Source: Prevotella sp. UBA6429
GTDB lineage: Bacteria; Bacteroidota; Bacteroidia; Bacteroidales; Bacteroidaceae
Direction: 5' to 3'
Length of the DNA stretch: 19,073 nucleotides
NCBI GenBank assembly: GCA_002437285.1
Contig: DJOV01000122.1
Span: 1 to 19,073, forward strand
Below the pieces are notes generated by a model. That model was given only the letters and a program-made list of their open reading frames with translations. It searched no databases and had not been told where the DNA came from. The position numbers and the translations under genes are program-made. Shown here piece by piece: positions 15,528-19,073 of the stretch; position 1 is the first letter of the stretch; the number at the start of each line of letters is the position of its first letter.

Positions 15528-18137
15528 CTATCGCGTCTTGCCTTGCCCGGTGACCTTCTTCACTTTCAGGCCTCGCCGGGTCAGGCTGACCCTTGTCTCC
15601 GATGACAGGGAGAGGCGCTTGCTCACCACCTTCCCACCGATGACGGAACGGACCACGACCCGTGTCTCGCCCGCCTTGGCGGGGCGCAGTGTGATGGCAT
15701 CGTGGCTTGCCGCCTGCTCGGCGGTTACGTCCTGCCCCGTCACAAAGAAATGGATGGGGCACGCCACACTGTGGTTCTCCTCAAGGACGAACGTGGCCTG
15801 ACGCACCATGTCGCCACTGATGGTGGTTGACACGGGTAGCACGGGAGCCCCCAGTGAGGTGGCAAGACCTGTCAGCGTGACTTCCCCTTCGCCACGGAAG
15901 TGGCTCATGAGCAGGTAGCGCACACCATCGGGGTCAGAGGCCAGCACGCCGTTCCACCCTTCGGGCAGCACGCCGCGCAGCGGCACCAGTTCCTGGCTCA
16001 TGCGTCGTGTGGTGGCAGCATCCACCCCACTGTAATAGATGATGTTTCGGCGGTCCACCACGCTGCCCTTGCCAAACGTACGCTCCCTGTCGCAGTAAGC
16101 CGGATAGAGCTTGGAGGTAAGCACTGAGTTGTTGTCGGCCCTGTCGCCGAAGGCCATCTGCTTGCCATTGGGCGCCACGATGCCGAGCGCATTGTCGATG
16201 TTGACCCAGTTGGTTGTCATCGTTGCGAGGCGCGTGCCGTCCGCATGGCGTTTGCCGTCCGCCGCATAGAGCGTGCGCACGGTGCGCGTCAGCGTATCGG
16301 TGGAGATGGCCATCAGTCCGCCTTGTTCGCGGGTGATGACGCCCTTGTCCAGTCCTGTCACACAGTCGATATAGATCACCGCGTTGCCTGGTGTGGAGTA
16401 GATGGCAAAACGGTTGTCGAGCGTCTCGTCATTGGTGGCGAGTTCCCCGTTCATGGCCCACGCCTCCCCGTCAAGCTGGTAGACGCCGCTTACCACAGGT
16501 CTGGCATTGGTTCGCTTGCCGTTGACGGTGTACCAACCGATGAAGTTGCCTGTGTTGTTGGCCTTGAACGGCACCACTATCTTGTTCTTGTCCACCGAGT
16601 TGGCGGCTATGTAACCGGTGTAGCTCTTGATGCCGGGTGCCCACGAGAAGGTCGTGAAGCGGTCGCGTGTGTAGCCCCTCACGATGTTTTGTGCAGGGAA
16701 GATCTTGGCCTTGCCATATCGATGGCGGAAGTCGGCGAACGTGCTGGGCTTCATTCTGTCTGTCGGCAAGGTCTCGTGCATGAGCCACGTCATCATCACG
16801 CGATGCGCCTCCACCCCCATGCGCCGCGGCCCGATGTCAGAGCGAAGCAACCACGAACCGTCATCAGTGGTCTGCTGGCGCGCCTTGATCATCTTGTAAG
16901 CGAGGTTTTCCAGCATCAGCGCGTCGGCATCACGGAGGAAACAGGCGTTGGTGGTGTAGCTCGTTATCTGGTCGTAGAGGAAGAGGCTCCAGTCGTTGCC
17001 GTTGGGCATGGCCAGTTCGCCGTCGGCCAGCGCGAGCCAGTTGAGCACCTCTTTCTGCACGGCATCGTTGTTGTGCATCAGCGCGCGGGTTTTCCATTTT
17101 TCCGTGCCGTGGAGCGTCGTTTGGAAGAGTTTGAGGGCCAGGGCCGCCTCACCCAATTCCTGTATCACCACGTTCTGGTAGGACGTGTGGAAGTAGTTGT
17201 GGTTTTGCAGCGTGTAGTCGTCATAGAGGTTTTGCCCGCGGTAGAGGTCTGCCACCGTCGTCTTGTCGTATTGCGGGTCGATGACGGTATCATCATGAGC
17301 GTCACGCCGGTGGCTGTAACTGTTGACGGCAAACTCACGCAACCTGGCAAACCATTGCGGCGCCAGCGGGTCGTCGGGGAAGAGTCCCAGCGTGACGGCC
17401 AGCACATCGGCCTCCCATCCGTTTTCCTCCGCCTTGGTGTCGCCCCTGTAACCGGTCGGGATGTCGCGCTCCAGCTCGTAGTTACATTCCGCCTTGAGCA
17501 TCTTCTCTACATATCCTTTCTGCTGCTCTGTAAGCTTGTCCCATTGGAAGAAAGCCGAATAGGCCACAGACATGGCCCACAGCGAACTCTCCCACGTGTG
17601 GTCGTTGGCGCTGGTGGAGCCCCAGTGGCGGTTGCCTGCACATGCCTTCAGGCGGTTGGCCTTGTGCGTGGAATAGGCGAAGACGAGGCTCTTGCGCGCC
17701 ATGGTCTCCAGGTCCTCCCACGTGACCCCCTCGGGCAGCGTCACTTTGCCTTGTCCATATCTGACGAGAAAGGCGGCTATCATGCCCAGGTCGGCGTTTG
17801 AGCGCACGCCATCCTCGTTGGCTTGCATGGTCGAGTTGCTCCGGAAGCATCCGCACGCCTCCCCCTCGCTGTTGGGCTCCACACAGTCCTGGAAGTCTTG
17901 TTTCAGGTATTGGGCGAAGCGGGCGAGCATCTGCAGCAGGTCGCCCTTCATCGTCACCTCGTCCACAAAGTCGGCGGTGACAGCATCCTCCGTGATGCTC
18001 TTCGGCAATGAGCCGGAAGTGTTAGAGGTCATACGGGTGAAGGATGCAGATATGCTGGGCTGGTCAGAAGTCACGTGCGTGCGCGCCGATACGGGTGCGG
18101 CCAGGGTGAGCAGCATGATGAGTGAAGATGTTCTCAT
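15528..18137 (-). CDS. Exported (alpha/alpha)-toroid carbohydrate-active enzyme candidate, lyase-like, family uncertain
   Basis: The 869-residue protein has a signal peptide (MRTSSLIMLLTLAAPVSA, cut near 18). Residues about 50-460 are helical with aromatic and polar motifs: HWGSTSANDHTWE near 171, EENGWEAD at 237-244, NHNYFHTSYQ at 312-321, MPNGNDWSLF at 377-386 and RRMGVEAHR near 438. The rest is beta-rich (FSWAPGIKSYTGYI, NNTGNFIGWYTVNGK, STPGNAVIYID). This order resembles lyases with a toroid plus beta-sheet layout (such as PL8, PL12 and PL21), with Asn-His-Tyr clusters as possible catalytic residues. I recognise the motif pattern from uncharacterised Bacteroides proteins but cannot assign a family or substrate. 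The C-terminus is markedly basic. The stop touches the GH2 stop; a promoter -7 element lies 29 bases upstream of the start. Confidence 0.7.
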   Translation of the reverse strand: MRTSSLIMLLTLAAPVSARTHVTSDQPSISASFTRMTSNTSGSLPKSITEDAVTADFVDEVTMKGDLLQMLARFAQYLKQDFQDCVEPNSEGEACGCFRSNSTMQANEDGVRSNADLGMIAAFLVRYGQGKVTLPEGVTWEDLETMARKSLVFAYSTHKANRLKACAGNRHWGSTSANDHTWESSLWAMSVAYSAFFQWDKLTEQQKGYVEKMLKAECNYELERDIPTGYRGDTKAEENGWEADVLAVTLGLFPDDPLAPQWFARLREFAVNSYSHRRDAHDDTVIDPQYDKTTVADLYRGQNLYDDYTLQNHNYFHTSYQNVVIQELGEAALALKLFQTTLHGTEKWKTRALMHNNDAVQKEVLNWLALADGELAMPNGNDWSLFLYDQITSYTTNACFLRDADALMLENLAYKMIKARQQTTDDGSWLLRSDIGPRRMGVEAHRVMMTWLMHETLPTDRMKPSTFADFRHRYGKAKIFPAQNIVRGYTRDRFTTFSWAPGIKSYTGYIAANSVDKNKIVVPFKANNTGNFIGWYTVNGKRTNARPVVSGVYQLDGEAWAMNGELATNDETLDNRFAIYSTPGNAVIYIDCVTGLDKGVITREQGGLMAISTDTLTRTVRTLYAADGKRHADGTRLATMTTNWVNIDNALGIVAPNGKQMAFGDRADNNSVLTSKLYPAYCDRERTFGKGSVVDRRNIIYYSGVDAATTRRMSQELVPLRGVLPEGWNGVLASDPDGVRYLLMSHFRGEGEVTLTGLATSLGAPVLPVSTTISGDMVRQATFVLEENHSVACPIHFFVTGQDVTAEQAASHDAITLRPAKAGETRVVVRSVIGGKVVSKRLSLSSETRVSLTRRGLKVKKVTGQGKTR

Positions 18138-18165
18138 ATTTTGAAATAGATTGATTTTTTGTTTG

Positions 18166-18173
18166 CAAAGTTA
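18166..18173 (-). promoter_or_regulatory. -7 element of the lyase-like gene
   Basis: The minus-strand sequence TAACTTTG (18173-18166), followed by CA, matches TAnnTTTG and lies 29 bases before the ATG at 18137. No clear TTTG is found 20 bases further upstream. The same octamer is used as the -7 element of the plus-strand operon at 9569. Confidence 0.6.
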
Positions 18174-18216
18174 CTCATTTTTGCGGTAAGCCCTCCCCAT
18201 ATTCATTGAAAATGGG

Positions 18217-18224
18217 TACCTTTG
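18217..18224 (+). promoter_or_regulatory. -7 element of the YczE-like gene
   Basis: TACCTTTG followed by CA is a classic Bacteroidetes -7 element. It ends only 8 bases before the ATG at 18233, so the transcript would start within a few bases of the start codon. A -33 element is not clear. Confidence 0.6.
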
Positions 18225-18232
18225 CAGATGTT

Positions 18233-18976
18233 ATGAACCGAAAAGCCCGAATCATTTCGTTTTTGTGGCAGCACGTCCTGCTGCTCGTCTCGCTTTATGT
18301 CATGACCTTCGGCGTGGCCGTATGTGTGCGTTCCATGTTAGGGTCAAGTGTCATCTCCACCCTTCCCTACGTCTTCGAGACGGCTGGCAAACAAGGCCAC
18401 GGTGTGCCTCCGCTCACCATTGGCCAATACACCTACATCATGAATGCGCTCCTTGTGGTGGGTCAGATAGCCGTATTGCGGAAGCGCTTCGAGATGGTGC
18501 AGTTGTTCCAGTTGCTTGTCGGGTTTGTGTTTGGCTCGCTTATCGACCTCAACATGTGGGTCACCGCATGGCTTGTTCCCACCACATTGTGGGCCAAGCT
18601 GGTGGCGCAGGTGGCCGGTTGCACCATCCTTGGAGCCGGCATTGCCTTCGAGGTCCGGTGTGGATCGGTGACGATGCCTGGCGAAGGCTTTCCCGTGGCC
18701 ATCAGTGCGGTGACGGGCGTCGAGTTTCCCAAGGTCAAGATCTGTGTCGACACGGGTCTTGTGGTTCTCGCCATCGTGTTCTGTTATGTCTTCTTCGGGG
18801 CCTGGCAGTGGTATATCGTGGGCATCGGCACCCTGTTTGCCATGGTCTATGTGGGCATGGTGGTGCGCCAGGTGGGCAGCCATCTGGGGTGGTTCGACCA
18901 CATCTTGGCCTATCAACCCGGGTTCCGCCGTTATGTCTACGGTCTGGCCCGATACATTTACGGCAAGGTCCGCTAA
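18233..18976 (+). CDS. YczE/YitT-like integral membrane protein
   Basis: The 247-residue protein has about six hydrophobic helices (about 5-32, 53-72, 80-102, 115-135, 165-185 and 187-205) and the conserved features of YczE/YyaS/YitT-type proteins: GVAVCVRSMLGSSVISTLPY after the first helix, and MPGEGFPVAISAVTGVEFPKVKICVD in the middle. Its function is not known; transport has been proposed for relatives. The ATG at 18233 follows the -7 element at 18217-18224. The ATG at 18212 lies upstream of that element and the TTG at 18206 is not needed. No Shine-Dalgarno sequence is present. A terminator follows at 18985-19007 and then the terminal repeat. Confidence 0.85.
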   Translation: MNRKARIISFLWQHVLLLVSLYVMTFGVAVCVRSMLGSSVISTLPYVFETAGKQGHGVPPLTIGQYTYIMNALLVVGQIAVLRKRFEMVQLFQLLVGFVFGSLIDLNMWVTAWLVPTTLWAKLVAQVAGCTILGAGIAFEVRCGSVTMPGEGFPVAISAVTGVEFPKVKICVDTGLVVLAIVFCYVFFGAWQWYIVGIGTLFAMVYVGMVVRQVGSHLGWFDHILAYQPGFRRYVYGLARYIYGKVR

Positions 18977-18984
18977 TGGGCCTT

Positions 18985-19007
18985 ACCTTGGGTCTGTCAA
19001 GGTTTTT
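18985..19007 (+). terminator. Intrinsic terminator of the YczE-like gene
   Basis: ACCTTG (18985-18990) pairs with CAAGGT (18998-19003) around a 7-base loop and is followed by a run of five T (19003-19007). It lies 8 bases past the stop codon. Its 3' half overlaps the start of the right-hand inverted repeat. Confidence 0.75.
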
Positions 19008-19073
19008 GGTGCAAAAGTTTGTCACGGAGAACAGATGAAATAGAACGCGAAAATGGCGTTTTTTGTCGGTCGC
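18995..19073 (+). repeat. Right copy of terminal inverted repeat
   Basis: This is the reverse complement of 1-79 with six mismatches. The match runs to the last base of the window. The core TTTTTGGTGCAAAAGTTTG and the outermost 38 bases are identical in both copies. It starts 18 bases after the stop codon of an outward-reading gene, as the left copy also lies beyond an outward-reading gene. Confidence 0.85.
19044..19064 (+). terminator. Hairpin plus T-run inside right repeat
   Basis: AACGC (19044-19048) pairs with GCGTT (19056-19060) around a 7-base loop and is followed by T to 19064. It is identical to the hairpin in the left copy. The stem is short, so it may only back up the terminator at 18985-19007. 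Confidence 0.4.

Noticed and set aside
16245..17801. 518-residue plus-strand open frame
   Set aside because: It is a shadow of the lyase-like gene on the minus strand; it is rich in His, Val and Arg with no domain, promoter or signal peptide.

Overview
The window looks like a chromosomal segment of a Bacteroidales bacterium, most likely Prevotella or a close relative. The evidence is several promoters of the Bacteroidetes type (TAnnTTTG at -7, TTTG or TTG at -33), a long-form urocanate hydratase, a fused FtcD, a SIMPL-domain protein, a YczE/YitT-like membrane protein, and a surface protein ending in a type IX-like sorting tail. I see no rRNA, tRNA, CRISPR array, transposase, integrase or SusC/SusD pair.

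Left part (1-2707, minus strand): an alpha/beta hydrolase of the proline iminopeptidase family sits directly behind a flavodoxin-fold oxidoreductase. Upstream of these is a membrane-anchored SIMPL-domain protein with its own promoter. Middle part (2755-9420, minus strand): a complete histidine utilisation operon, ftcD-hutU-hutH-hutI, runs from one good promoter at 9389-9420. It would turn histidine into urocanate, imidazolone propionate, formiminoglutamate and then glutamate, with the one-carbon unit passed to tetrahydrofolate by the fused FtcD. No hut regulator or histidine transporter is present.

Right part (9569-18976): a divergent plus-strand operon encodes a 67-residue acidic peptide of a Prevotella-like type, a surface protein that seems to lack its N-terminal half, and a 1523-residue exported GH2 beta-galactosidase-like enzyme with two tandem copies of an N-terminal module I do not recognise. 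Convergent to it, with stop codons touching, is an 869-residue exported protein that looks like an (alpha/alpha)-toroid plus beta-sandwich carbohydrate enzyme of uncertain family. A YczE/YitT-type membrane protein follows, divergent from the lyase-like gene.

The most unusual structural feature is that the two window ends are inverted copies of the same repeat of about 79 bp (73 of 79 identical). Both copies lie just past the 3' end of an outward-reading gene, and both contain a terminator-like hairpin. This may mark an invertible or mobile 19-kb unit, a dispersed 3' repeat family, or simply an assembly break at a multicopy repeat. The sequence alone cannot decide between these.
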